A stretch of 16,306 nucleotides of DNA from JAGLTZ01 sp964637695 (GTDB lineage Bacteria; Blakebacterota; Blakebacteria; Blakebacterales; Blakebacteraceae). Both the position numbers and the translations under genes were made by a program. Numbering within the stretch: position 1 is the first letter of the stretch; the number at the start of each line of letters is the position of its first letter. The stretch is taken from assembly GCA_964637695.1 (NCBI GenBank), contig CAZWVF010000055.1, positions 1-16,306 of the forward strand, read 5' to 3'. Below the pieces are notes generated by a model. The model was not told the origin of the DNA. It saw nothing but the letters and a program-made list of their open reading frames with translations, and ran no database searches. Shown one piece after another: positions 1 to 7,629 of the stretch.

Positions 1-73
1 GGCGAGGAGACGGAACGCAGCCGGTCGGGATTCGGCGCCGCTCGAATGCGGCGGTTGTCGCGTGACAGGGCAC
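1..73. repeat. Right end of a dispersed palindromic element (copy 1, truncated by window edge)
   Basis: Positions 1-73 align without gaps to 9979-10051, with 64 of 73 bases identical. The terminal 19 bases (55-73) are identical to the right terminal inverted repeat of the full copy at 10033-10051. The similarity stops just past position 73, so the element boundary is visible here, followed by TA. The left half lies outside the window. The frame read from 73 down to 1 on the minus strand is open and encodes a peptide like the one the full copy adds to CapA. I cannot tell whether this copy also lies in a gene. It ends about 70 bp upstream of rmlA. Confidence 0.8.
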
Positions 74-142
74 TAGGTTTCTTCTGTACGATTTACTCTG
101 GTATCTAATTCCACAATAGATTTACATCAGGAGTACCGATCT

Positions 143-877
143 ATGAAGGGTGTCGTGCTGGCAGGAGGTCTTGGAACCCGCCTGCATCCCTTAACAAAGG
201 TTACCAACAAGCATCTCCTGCCGGTTTATATGAAACCGATGATCTATTACCCGATTGAAGCTCTTGTCTCTGGCGGGATAGAAGAGATCATGATCGTAAC
301 CGGCGGGAATAATGCGGGTGACTTCCTGAAACTGCTTGGTAACGGTAAAGAGTTCGGACTTACTCATCTGAACTACACATACCAGGAAGGTGAGGGCGGA
401 ATTGCAGAGGCTTTAAGTCTCTGCAAAGCTTTCATAGACAACGACAAATTTGCTGTGGTACTCGGTGACAATATCATTCAGAACAGCATTAAACCGCATA
501 TTGATGCTTTCAGAGAGCAGGAAGTCGGGGCACGTATTCTGCTGAAAAAGGTTGAGGACCCGGAAAGGTTCGGAGTCGCCCGCCTGGAGGGAGAACGGAT
601 TGCCGAGATAATCGAGAAGCCGAAAGACCCCCCATCCAATTATGCAGTAACCGGTATCTACTTTTATGACCACCAGGTCTGGAACGTGATAGAATCCCTG
701 GAACCCTCGGACAGGAACGAACTGGAAATCACAGATGTTAATAACTTTTACGTGAATAATAATATTATGCAGTACAGTGTTCTTGAAGGCTGGTGGACCG
801 ATGCGGGAACCTTCGAGTCCCTTAAAAGGGCCTCCGATCTGGTGGCCGAGACCGGAGCGAACAACAGAGAGCAGTAA
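143..877 (+). CDS. rmlA: Glucose-1-phosphate thymidylyltransferase, short form (RmlA/RfbA-like)
   Basis: Joins dTTP and glucose-1-phosphate into dTDP-glucose, the first step of dTDP-rhamnose and related sugars, in the cytoplasm. Seen in the 244 residues: the nucleotide-binding loop GGLGTRLHPLT at about 8-18, the KHLLPV segment at 23-28, GDN at 108-110 (metal and phosphate site), EKP at 158-160, GIYFYD at 171-176 and WWTDAGT at 217-223. It is about 50 residues shorter than enterobacterial RmlA, so it is the short form lacking the C-terminal extension. The ATG at 143 is preceded by AGGAG at 129-133. Upstream to the end of the repeat at 73 there is a TCTAAT box (104-109) but no convincing -35. 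rmlB follows after 23 bp, so the two are probably cotranscribed. A generic sugar-1-phosphate nucleotidyltransferase is the alternative, made less likely by the rmlB neighbour. Confidence 0.93.
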   Translation: MKGVVLAGGLGTRLHPLTKVTNKHLLPVYMKPMIYYPIEALVSGGIEEIMIVTGGNNAGDFLKLLGNGKEFGLTHLNYTYQEGEGGIAEALSLCKAFIDNDKFAVVLGDNIIQNSIKPHIDAFREQEVGARILLKKVEDPERFGVARLEGERIAEIIEKPKDPPSNYAVTGIYFYDHQVWNVIESLEPSDRNELEITDVNNFYVNNNIMQYSVLEGWWTDAGTFESLKRASDLVAETGANNREQ

Positions 878-900
878 CGCACTTCAGTCAGGAGCGGGCC

Positions 901-1911
901 TTGGGTTATTTAGTGGTTACAGGTGCCGCAGGATTCATTGGATCAAACTTTATCCACTGGATGAGCTGGCAGCATCCTGAGGTTGATATTGCTGTTGTTG
1001 ATAATCTTACCTACGCGGGCAACCTGGCCAACCTCGAAAAATTCAGAGACATTATTAAATTTGTAAAGGCCGATATCGCTGATCCGGCGGCCATGAGGGA
1101 GGTGCTGGAGGGAGCCGACGGCATCATCAACTTCGCGGCCGAATCGCACGTGGACAGAAGCATCGAATCTGCTGCCCCATTCCTGCACAGCAACATCGTC
1201 GGAGTTCAGGTGATTCTCGACCTTGTAAAAGAACTGAATATACCCCGCTTCCTGCAGATATCCACAGATGAGGTTTACGGTTCTGCTCCTGAAGGTGTTC
1301 GATTCAGGGAAAATGACATCCTCAACCCTTCAAGTGCATATGCGGCAAGCAAGGCTTCAGCCGACCTGCTGGTCATGGCCGCCGTGCGTACCTGGGAAGT
1401 ACCGGCCCTCATTACCCGCGCTTCCAACAACTACGGACCCTTTCAGTTCCCGGAGAAGCTGCTGCCTCTGATGATCACCAACATTGCCGAGGGCAAACCT
1501 CTGCCGGTCTACGGGGACGGCATGCAGAAGAGGGAATGGCTCCACGTGGGCGACCACTGTTCTGCAATCTGGAAGGTCTGGGAGGGTGGAGAGGTGGGGG
1601 AGATCTACAACATCGGAACCGGCAGCGACATGGCCAATCTCGACCTGATCAGGACTCTGATCTCGATCATGGATGCATCGGAAGAGCTGATCACCTTCGT
1701 GACCGACCGTCCGGGCCACGACCGCAGGTATGCCCTCGATGTCAGCAGGATCAAGTCGGAGCTGAGCTGGGAGCCGGAAATGGACCTGGAGGAGGGATTG
1801 CAGGGTACCGTGGAATGGTACATGGAGAACCGACCCTGGTGGGAATCCATCAAGAGCGGCGAGTATCGGGAGTACTACGAACGCATGTATGGCGACCGGG
1901 ATTCGGCCTGA
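901..1911 (+). CDS. rmlB: dTDP-glucose 4,6-dehydratase (RmlB/RfbB)
   Basis: NAD-dependent short-chain (extended SDR) enzyme that converts dTDP-glucose to dTDP-4-keto-6-deoxyglucose, the second step after RmlA. Seen in the 336 residues: the Rossmann loop GAAGFIG at 8-14, the catalytic TDE at 122-124 within STDEVYG, the YxxxK pair Y147/K151, SNNYGP at 175-180, and the C-terminal RPGHDRRYALD segment at 270-280, which is typical of the family. The start is TTG at 901 with AGGAG at 890-894; no ATG fits the conserved N-terminus. Length is normal. rmlC and rmlD do not follow; instead the gene converges on the lemA-like gene with a 27-bp gap and no obvious terminator hairpin. The final sugar therefore cannot be deduced here. 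Confidence 0.96.
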   Translation: MGYLVVTGAAGFIGSNFIHWMSWQHPEVDIAVVDNLTYAGNLANLEKFRDIIKFVKADIADPAAMREVLEGADGIINFAAESHVDRSIESAAPFLHSNIVGVQVILDLVKELNIPRFLQISTDEVYGSAPEGVRFRENDILNPSSAYAASKASADLLVMAAVRTWEVPALITRASNNYGPFQFPEKLLPLMITNIAEGKPLPVYGDGMQKREWLHVGDHCSAIWKVWEGGEVGEIYNIGTGSDMANLDLIRTLISIMDASEELITFVTDRPGHDRRYALDVSRIKSELSWEPEMDLEEGLQGTVEWYMENRPWWESIKSGEYREYYERMYGDRDSA

Positions 1912-1938
1912 CCTGAAACCGATGCTTTATGAAATTTT

Positions 1939-2592
1939 TTACGGCCCGTTCATCCCGTAGTCAGGAATATGCTCGAACCGCAGTGCTCCGGCCAGCCACC
2001 TGGTCGGCAGCCGTTCCAGATATACCCGGTATGCACCCACCTTTTCGTTGAAAAACCGCCGTTCCATACCCAGGAGTCGTGATATATCATCCACCCTTGC
2101 CAGGATTGCCCCGTATTTACCACTTTCATCTGCTGTAATCACTTCACGGACCGAAGAAAACACTCTCCTGAATGCTCTGTCAGCAGCAGGCTGTTCTGCA
2201 ACCTCACCCTGGAAGCTGGCTACCTCATCTACCGTAGACTGCGCCTGACGCCACCCGGTCATCAGGTCGGCCTGAACTGCTTCGTGGCCCACTTCCTCCA
2301 GCAGGTCGGCCAGGAGATCTCTCCGCTCCGCTTGAAGCGTCTGAATTCTCTCCCACGCACCCTTTATCTCTTCTTCATGGGTCATCAGGCTGTTGAAGCC
2401 GGTGATCGCGACAATTGAAACCGCTCCGACCAGAACAGCCAGGAAGATACTTACACTGATAAACTTGAGAAGAAAGCGGCGCCCCCTGCCATCCACCTCC
2501 TCCGATTCCCCGGTTTCATGTTCCGCTGCATCAGATTCCCGGACAGAGAGATCCTTCCCCAGTATCTCCTTCTCTTCATGAACTTCTATCAC
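1939..2592 (-). CDS. LemA-family membrane protein with acidic N-terminal extension
   Basis: 217 residues. An acidic, polar N-terminal stretch (about 1-38) is followed by one hydrophobic segment (about 42-65) and then a helical domain. FNSLM at 66-70, the AW..I....ERRDLL stretch at 79-93 and the C-terminal RRFFNEKVGAYRVYLERLP followed by WLAGALRF (about 178-206) match the LemA pattern. That pattern is YN.L, then AW..I..QL.RR.DL, then RR.YN..V..YN..I..FP and ..AG..GF. LemA proteins are single-pass membrane proteins of poorly defined function. Usual LemA proteins begin almost directly with the membrane segment, so the long charged N-terminus is unusual. The start is GTG at 2592, with no strong Shine-Dalgarno sequence in place. 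It lies 94 bp downstream of lgt on the same strand and is probably the last gene of that run. Family assignment is fairly secure; the role is not known. Confidence 0.75.
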   Translation of the reverse strand: MIEVHEEKEILGKDLSVRESDAAEHETGESEEVDGRGRRFLLKFISVSIFLAVLVGAVSIVAITGFNSLMTHEEEIKGAWERIQTLQAERRDLLADLLEEVGHEAVQADLMTGWRQAQSTVDEVASFQGEVAEQPAADRAFRRVFSSVREVITADESGKYGAILARVDDISRLLGMERRFFNEKVGAYRVYLERLPTRWLAGALRFEHIPDYGMNGP

Positions 2593-2686
2593 AGGAAGGT
2601 ATCCACATCCTCGTCATCAGTTCCGGTGAGAAGATCACTCGAGCCGGTCGCCGGCTCCTGCAGCAGGGCCGCAGACACTATCTGCG

Positions 2687-3679
2687 TCATCCGGTCTCGT
2701 CCAATGCCCGGATCGGACAGGCGAGCCCTTCAGGTCCCTTCCCCCGGAAAGCTATCCAGAGCACAAGAATGCCTCCCAGGAATACACCAATGCTGAGCAG
2801 CTGACCCATAGTCAGGGGACCCAATACCGTGCCGAGGGGATCGCCCGGTCCGGTGAACTGATAGTCGGGCTGGCGGAAGTTCTCCACGAAAGTGCGGAAT
2901 ATTCCGTAACCGATGAGAAAGAAACCTCCAAAGGAACCCTTCCGAAGTTTCCAGTCGAAGCGACGCGCCAGATATACGATCAACCATAACAGACAGAACA
3001 GGAGAACTCCCTCCAGCGCGGCTTCATAGAGCTGGGAGGGGTGACGAAGAGGGATCTCGGCTTCGATCTGCTGCCACGTACCGTTTGTACGGGCGGCATT
3101 CACCGCCCTGAAGACCGATTCAGGATTCGCCGATTCGACCCTCAGAAGCCGCAGGGCGACGGGATCGGTTGGAAAGCGCATGGCCCATGGTACCGATTCG
3201 CCGGCAACACGTCCGAAGAGTTCCCCGTTGATGAAGTTTGCCAGACGTACCCCGGCTATCCCGGGTGGAGCTGCCAGAACCAGTCCGTCGGCAAGGGAAA
3301 GGAAGGGTACCCCCTCCTTCCTGCCGAACCACCAGAAGGCCAGAACCACACCTATCAATCCTCCGTGAAAGGAGAGCCCCCCCTCCCACAGCATGAAGAT
3401 CTCGACCGGCCTCAGGAACATCGAGGGATTGTAGAAGAGAACATATCCGATACGACCGCCCACGATCACTCCCAGAGCCACCAGACCGACCAGTTCGCTG
3501 ACCTTCTCTGCGGGGATCGGAAGCCTGCCATGCCTGCTCAGTCTGAGCAGGATGAAGTAGCCGACCGTAAACCCGACCAGGTACATCATGCCGTACCATC
3601 TCACAGCCAGTGGACCCGGCAGATCGAGCAGGACAGGATTTATCCTGGGGTATGTCCAGACTGCTGCAGCTGCGATCAT
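2687..3679 (-). CDS. lgt: Prolipoprotein diacylglyceryl transferase (Lgt)
   Basis: Integral inner-membrane enzyme that moves diacylglycerol from phosphatidylglycerol to the lipobox cysteine of prolipoproteins. Seen in the 330 residues: VRWYGMMY at 26-33, WEGGLSFHGG at 98-107 with the essential histidine H105, the Lgt signature RLANFINGELFGR at 145-157 (R145, N148), HPSQLYEA at 213-220 and FVENFRQPD at 264-272. Multiple hydrophobic segments run across its length. It is somewhat longer than the usual 260-300 residues because of a region between the signature and HPSQLYEA (about 165-210) and a short C-terminal tail. The ATG at 3677-3679 overlaps the rarA stop as ATGA, and GAAGGAAAC just upstream supplies a Shine-Dalgarno sequence. 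Translational coupling to rarA is therefore likely. Confidence 0.95.
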   Translation of the reverse strand: MIAAAAVWTYPRINPVLLDLPGPLAVRWYGMMYLVGFTVGYFILLRLSRHGRLPIPAEKVSELVGLVALGVIVGGRIGYVLFYNPSMFLRPVEIFMLWEGGLSFHGGLIGVVLAFWWFGRKEGVPFLSLADGLVLAAPPGIAGVRLANFINGELFGRVAGESVPWAMRFPTDPVALRLLRVESANPESVFRAVNAARTNGTWQQIEAEIPLRHPSQLYEAALEGVLLFCLLWLIVYLARRFDWKLRKGSFGGFFLIGYGIFRTFVENFRQPDYQFTGPGDPLGTVLGPLTMGQLLSIGVFLGGILVLWIAFRGKGPEGLACPIRALDETG

Positions 3680-5103
3680 GTTTCCTTCTTTCCCCCTTTC
3701 TCTCTCTCGTTCTCTTTCCGGCCCTCTTTTTCACTCTCTTCTCTTATAATCTGTGACCGGCGGTCGTGCAGCCATTTCAACCTCTCCTGAAGCTTCGCCT
3801 CCAGACCCTGGTCGGTGGGATCATACAGTCTGATGTCAGCCAGTTCCCCGGGAAGATAACTCTGCGGAGCCAGGGTGTCCTCGTAATCGTGATCGTAACG
3901 GTAACCCTTCCCGAATCCCAACTCCTTCATCAGACCGGTAGGTGCGTTCCGGATGTGAAGCGGTACCGGATAGGCCGGATTATCAACGGCTGCCTTTCTG
4001 GCCGCCTTTTCCGTCAGGTAAACGGCATTGCTCTTGGGTGCGAGCGCCAGATAGATCACAGCCTCGAAGATCGCGATCTCCCCCTCGGGACTTCCCAGAA
4101 AGTGGTATGTATCCTTTGCCGCGAGTGCCACCGTAAGTGCTCGCGGATCGGCCAGGCCGACGTCCTCGACAGCCATCCTCACCACCCTGCGGACCACGAA
4201 GAGCGGATCCTCTCCACCCTCCAGGATCCTGGCCAGCCAGTAGAGGGCGCCGTCTACATCCGATCCGCGGACGGCCTTGTGCAGGGCCGAGATCAGGTTG
4301 TAATGAGATTCACCCGCCTTGTCGTGACGGAGGGTTTTCCGCTGCAGCAGGTCTCGCACAAGTTCGGTGGTAACCTCTCCTTCGGCAGCAGCCGCCGCCA
4401 TCTCGAGCAGTGTCAGCAGTACCCTGGCATCACCGTCCGCCAGCCCGACGAGCAGCTCTGAAACTTCACTGCTGATTTCCAGCCGGTCGCCGTCTTTTGC
4501 GGTGATCCCCCTCTCCTCGTCCTCAATCGCCCTCTTCAGGATCGATCGCAGATCATCTTCCTTCAGGGGCTGCAGATGAAATACCGTGGTCCGTGAGAGC
4601 AGTGGTGCGTTGACTTCGAAGGATGGATTCTCTGTTGTTGAGCCAATCAAAACGATCAGGCCCTCCTCGACGTGCGGCAGGAATGCATCCTGCTGGGCCT
4701 TGTTGAACCGGTGGATTTCATCCACAAAGAGGAATGTCGGTCCGCCTTCCGTCCGATGCCTTTTGCGCGCCTTCTCCACAACCTCGCGCACTTCCTTGAC
4801 ACCTGAAAGAACAGCGGAAAAACTCTCGAACGCGGCCCCCACATAATCCGACATCAGCCTTCCCAGGCTGGTTTTGCCCGAGCCGGGAGGACCCCACAGG
4901 ATCATGCTGGGGATCCGCCCCTCCTCGATCAGCCTGCGCAGAGGCATCCCCTCGCCCAGGATATGCTCCTGACCCACGAACTCCTCCAGCGACCTGGGTC
5001 TCATCCTGTCAGCCAGCGGGGTACTCACCTGCCGATCAGGCTGCTCCACGTCGGCAGCCGTTTCAAAGAGATCGGAACTCCCCTCATTGGTTGGACTGCT
5101 CAT
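3676..5103 (-). CDS. rarA: Replication-associated recombination protein A, AAA+ ATPase (RarA/MgsA family)
   Basis: Clamp-loader-like AAA+ ATPase acting at stalled replication forks (RarA/MgsA/WRNIP1 family). In numbering from the upstream GTG: VGQEHILG at 46-53, Walker A GPPGSGKT at 74-81, Walker B FLFVDEIHRF at 127-136, sensor-1 GSTTENPSF at 157-165, and LLSR with the likely arginine finger R174. The C-terminal tetramerisation part contains NAPTGLMKELGFGKGYRYDHDY, typical of the family. I prefer the ATG at 5103 because GGTGA lies 6 nt upstream; a GTG at 5112 would overlap the previous stop as GTGA and add three residues. The last 24 or so residues are almost only E, K, R, S, G and N, encoded by a purine-only-like tract at 3680-3750, and are not typical of RarA. 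Confidence 0.94.
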   Translation of the reverse strand: MSSPTNEGSSDLFETAADVEQPDRQVSTPLADRMRPRSLEEFVGQEHILGEGMPLRRLIEEGRIPSMILWGPPGSGKTSLGRLMSDYVGAAFESFSAVLSGVKEVREVVEKARKRHRTEGGPTFLFVDEIHRFNKAQQDAFLPHVEEGLIVLIGSTTENPSFEVNAPLLSRTTVFHLQPLKEDDLRSILKRAIEDEERGITAKDGDRLEISSEVSELLVGLADGDARVLLTLLEMAAAAAEGEVTTELVRDLLQRKTLRHDKAGESHYNLISALHKAVRGSDVDGALYWLARILEGGEDPLFVVRRVVRMAVEDVGLADPRALTVALAAKDTYHFLGSPEGEIAIFEAVIYLALAPKSNAVYLTEKAARKAAVDNPAYPVPLHIRNAPTGLMKELGFGKGYRYDHDYEDTLAPQSYLPGELADIRLYDPTDQGLEAKLQERLKWLHDRRSQIIREESEKEGRKENEREKGGKKET

Positions 5104-5108
5104 CGATC

Positions 5109-6317
5109 TCACCGGATCTGGATCAGGACTCTCAATGGCATTGTCAGGAATTCCTCAACCGGCATACCGTCGGAGCCCACCAGAATCATTCTGCTTTCAG
5201 GATAAGCCTTCAGGAAAGCTTCCATGCCTGGAAAGCCTCCTTTCGTTCTGCCGCTTTTTACTTCGACAGCCGTGATAGATTCACCGGAATCCACTACAAA
5301 ATCAACCTCCCGGTTCCTTTCTCTCCAATACCCTATCTCGGCACCCGCGGTTGCAGCCTCATTCACAAGATGAGCACCTACCGAAGATTCCACCAGGCGC
5401 CCCCAGTAGTCCCTGTTTTGCAGGGCGTTCTCGAAAGTCATCGTAGATGAGGCGGACATCAGGGCGTTGTTGAGCACCTGGAGCTTGGGGCTCGAAGATC
5501 TATGTCTTGTCTTCCTTCTGGAGAACTTCTGCAGTCCCTTTAAAAATCCAGCGCCATCCAGCAGTTCCATGTAATGTGCAAGTGTTGTTGTATTGCCGGC
5601 ATCATGAAGCTGACCCAGCATCTTGTTATAGGAGAGCACCTGACCCGAATAGGAGCATCCCAGGTCGAAGAGACGCCGGAGCAGAACAGGCTTGTCGATC
5701 CGGCTCATCAACAGGATATCACGCGAAATAGTTGTCTCGACCAGTGAATCGTGAATGTAGTTCCGCCATCTATCAGGGTCTTCCACGAGCGCAGCAGCTC
5801 CGGGGTAACCGCCATAGTAGATGTACTGATCAACTTCCCATCCGAATGCCTTTTTCATTTCATCAAATGACCAGTGGGGTGCCCTGATAATCTCGAAACG
5901 GCCAGCCAGGCTCTCGCCGGCACCTTTGCGGACCAGAAGGGGTGAAGAGCCGAGAAGCAGAACATGCATCTGCATTCCGGAACTGCTATCTGCATCCCAC
6001 ATGGCTTTGACTGTATCCGCCCACTCGGGTACTTTGTGGATCTCGTCCAACATGAGTAGACCCGGTACCCCTTTCTTCTCTCTCCCCTCCTTTGCGGTCC
6101 TCAGTCTGGCGATCTCCCATTGCTGCTGGATCCAGGTCCCGTCACCAATGGAGGGAAGATCAGCCGAAGCGTAGTGGACAGGAATGTCGAGGGAATCGAG
6201 CAGCTGATTTGCTATCGTGGTCTTCCCTGTCTGTCTGGGTCCTGCCAGGATCTGGATAAACCGTCTCGATCCGGTAACTCTCTCGAACAGGGTGTCATAC
6301 ATTTTTCTGCGGTACAT
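5109..6317 (-). CDS. AAA ATPase with C-terminal DUF4143 domain
   Basis: 402 residues. Walker A GPRQTGKT at 26-33, Walker B GLLMLDE at 86-92 followed by IHKVP, and a sensor-like LLLGSSPLL at 120-128. The middle part (about 165-260) carries YYGGYPGAA and winged-helix-like text. The C-terminal DUF4143 part ends in REVDFVVD (336-343) and AVEVKSG (350-356); D339, E352 and K354 fit a PD-(D/E)xK nuclease-like pattern. Families AAA_14 and DUF4143 are widespread, often variable between strains, and of unproven function; links to toxin-antitoxin or defence roles are only suggested. The ATG at 6317 has AGGTGGAG just upstream. The promoter and two operator-like palindromes lie at 6338-6388. The gene runs straight into rarA, so it may drive rarA-lgt-lemA expression. 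Confidence 0.88.
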   Translation of the reverse strand: MYRRKMYDTLFERVTGSRRFIQILAGPRQTGKTTIANQLLDSLDIPVHYASADLPSIGDGTWIQQQWEIARLRTAKEGREKKGVPGLLMLDEIHKVPEWADTVKAMWDADSSSGMQMHVLLLGSSPLLVRKGAGESLAGRFEIIRAPHWSFDEMKKAFGWEVDQYIYYGGYPGAAALVEDPDRWRNYIHDSLVETTISRDILLMSRIDKPVLLRRLFDLGCSYSGQVLSYNKMLGQLHDAGNTTTLAHYMELLDGAGFLKGLQKFSRRKTRHRSSSPKLQVLNNALMSASSTMTFENALQNRDYWGRLVESSVGAHLVNEAATAGAEIGYWRERNREVDFVVDSGESITAVEVKSGRTKGGFPGMEAFLKAYPESRMILVGSDGMPVEEFLTMPLRVLIQIR

Positions 6318-6337
6318 GATACTCCACCTGGATTTAC

Positions 6338-6363
6338 ATATTACTCAATACGGTGAGTAATAT
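6338..6363. promoter_or_regulatory. Operator-like perfect inverted repeat O1
   Basis: Perfect 10-bp arms, ATATTACTCA (6338-6347) and TGAGTAATAT (6354-6363), separated by 6 bp. It overlaps the -10 box and the predicted transcription start of the ATPase gene. A dimeric regulator would block transcription here. The regulator is not identifiable in the window. Confidence 0.65.
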
Positions 6364-6388
6364 TACTCAATATAGTGATAAAAAACAA
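6360..6388 (-). promoter_or_regulatory. Sigma70-type promoter for the DUF4143 ATPase
   Basis: On the minus strand, TTGTTT (6383-6388), a 17-bp spacer and TAATAT (6360-6365). Start of transcription would fall near 6350-6353, about 35 nt before the ATG at 6317. Both palindromes listed separately overlap this promoter, so it looks repressible. This is a consensus match only. Confidence 0.6.
6361..6380. promoter_or_regulatory. Operator-like imperfect inverted repeat O2
   Basis: TATTACT (6361-6367) and AGTGATA (6374-6380) form 7-bp arms with one mismatch. Its left half repeats TATTACTCAATA of O1 exactly (6339-6350 and 6361-6372), at 22-bp spacing or about two helical turns. That is the geometry of two regulator dimers on one face of the DNA. 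It lies in the -10 edge and spacer of the promoter. Confidence 0.6.
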
Positions 6389-6500
6389 GTATTAAAAAAC
6401 CACGCCAGGTACACCGGACGGGGCAGATGGAAAGGGATCTCGCAGGTGCGAATGCAGCGAAGGATGAATTACGACGGATTTATGATTCAGGGCACTGAGA

Positions 6501-7496
6501 TCAGCGATTCCTTTCGAGTGCCTCATTCATGCGGTTATCATAATAGTGGTTCCAGGGGTTGACAGTTTGACCCAGATAGTGAATCTCGTAGTGGACGTGA
6601 TAGCCGGTGGTTCTTCCCGTGTTTCCTACATAACCTATGATATCACCTCGCTTAACCATGGCACCCCTTCTGGCTCGCGGGTGAAGATAATCGAGATGAC
6701 CGTAGAAGGTTAAATAACCGTTCCCGTGATCAATTTTCACGTAGTTGCCCAGCAGAAAAGTACTTCCCTTTTTAAGCCCGTTTTTGGTTGCGTCGATCCT
6801 GCCGTCCGCGGTCGCCCTCACCGGAGTACCTCTGGCGGCGACTATGTCGTTGCCGTCGTGGAAGTCGCGCCTGCCGGTGACCGGATGGGTGCGCCACGTA
6901 TATGCAGAACTCAAGTGGGTTCTGTAGAGGGACCTGTCGATCGGGTAGATGCTGGGGAATCCATTTAAGAAGGCTTCTTCGGCGGCCAGAGTGGCTTCTA
7001 TCTCCAGCAGTGATTCGAGTTCGAGTGCACTTTCCCGGTAAAGCTGGTTGAGGACCGTCTGGGTGTCCCTGGCCATCCCGCCGGTCTCGGCGGACAGGAG
7101 CAGAACCTCTCTGTTGAAGTCGCGGTATGTACCACCGACTCCGGCCCGACGGAGTTCCTCTGAAAGAGGATCGAGTTCGGCGGCGTACCTGAGGATGTCA
7201 TCCCGCTGAGAGATCAGGTCCATTTTGTCCCTCAGGGCCAGAACACTCTCGTTCATCTGCGCCAGCTCGCTGCGGAGGATATCATTCTCCTGCTGCAGCT
7301 TGAGGAAACGCACCTGATTAACGATGGCGGACCCGTAGGTGAATACCATTGCGACGAAAGCCACCATGATGAAGATGGTCAGAGCCACCCCCACCGCGAG
7401 TGCCGTACCGGAGACGGGTAGTTCCCTGATGCCCTTTTTGGATTCACCCCCGTGGGGAACGAATAGGAGTGAAAAGCCTTTTCGATCCATTAGCAC
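6501..7496 (-). CDS. Membrane-anchored M23 metallopeptidase with coiled coil
   Basis: 331 residues. A short cytoplasmic N-terminus is followed by one membrane segment (about 31-53), a heptad-rich helical stretch likely to form a coiled coil (about 60-175), and a C-terminal LytM/M23 domain (about 195-320). Zinc ligands of the family are present: H213 and D217 in HDGND, and H302 in HVHYEI (300-305), with H267 in YGHLDYLH as a further catalytic histidine. This suggests an active periplasmic peptidoglycan endopeptidase rather than a degenerate EnvC/NlpD-type activator, though a divisome or elongasome partner role is possible. The start is GTG at 7496, with AAGGT upstream, or ATG at 7490. It is 133 bp downstream of the sigma factor gene on the same strand, with its own candidate promoter. 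Confidence 0.9.
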   Translation of the reverse strand: MLMDRKGFSLLFVPHGGESKKGIRELPVSGTALAVGVALTIFIMVAFVAMVFTYGSAIVNQVRFLKLQQENDILRSELAQMNESVLALRDKMDLISQRDDILRYAAELDPLSEELRRAGVGGTYRDFNREVLLLSAETGGMARDTQTVLNQLYRESALELESLLEIEATLAAEEAFLNGFPSIYPIDRSLYRTHLSSAYTWRTHPVTGRRDFHDGNDIVAARGTPVRATADGRIDATKNGLKKGSTFLLGNYVKIDHGNGYLTFYGHLDYLHPRARRGAMVKRGDIIGYVGNTGRTTGYHVHYEIHYLGQTVNPWNHYYDNRMNEALERNR

Positions 7497-7537
7497 CGTA
7501 CCTTCAGGTCGAAGCAGGAACCATCAGTTGCCTGTGG

Positions 7538-7566
7538 AGGATAGATTCGGTCTCTGCACAGGTCAA
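7538..7566 (-). promoter_or_regulatory. Candidate promoter of the M23 gene with overlapping inverted repeat
   Basis: On the minus strand, TTGACC (7561-7566), a 17-bp spacer and TATCCT (7538-7543), giving a start of transcription about 30-35 nt before the GTG at 7496. The -35 is one arm of an inverted repeat, GGTCAA (7561-7566) and TTGACC (7574-7579) with a 7-bp spacer, which may be an operator. Confidence 0.4.
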
Positions 7567-7629
7567 GTACGAGTTGACCGGATAGAGGTTGCTCTTCATC
7601 AGTAGAATCTGATCCGATGCGTCGGTGAG

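Noticed and set aside
3041..3790. Long open frame on the plus strand opposite lgt (about 249 codons); similar long frames opposite rarA (3766-4461), the sigma gene (7957-8640) and kbl (10282-11076)
   Set aside because: Each is fully antisense to a gene with clear family motifs, has no recognisable domain and has the skewed composition of a mirrored GC-rich gene.
6381..6430. GC-rich stretch followed by a T-run on the minus strand as terminator for the M23 gene
   Set aside because: The possible stem is only four base pairs and not directly next to the T-run; not convincing.
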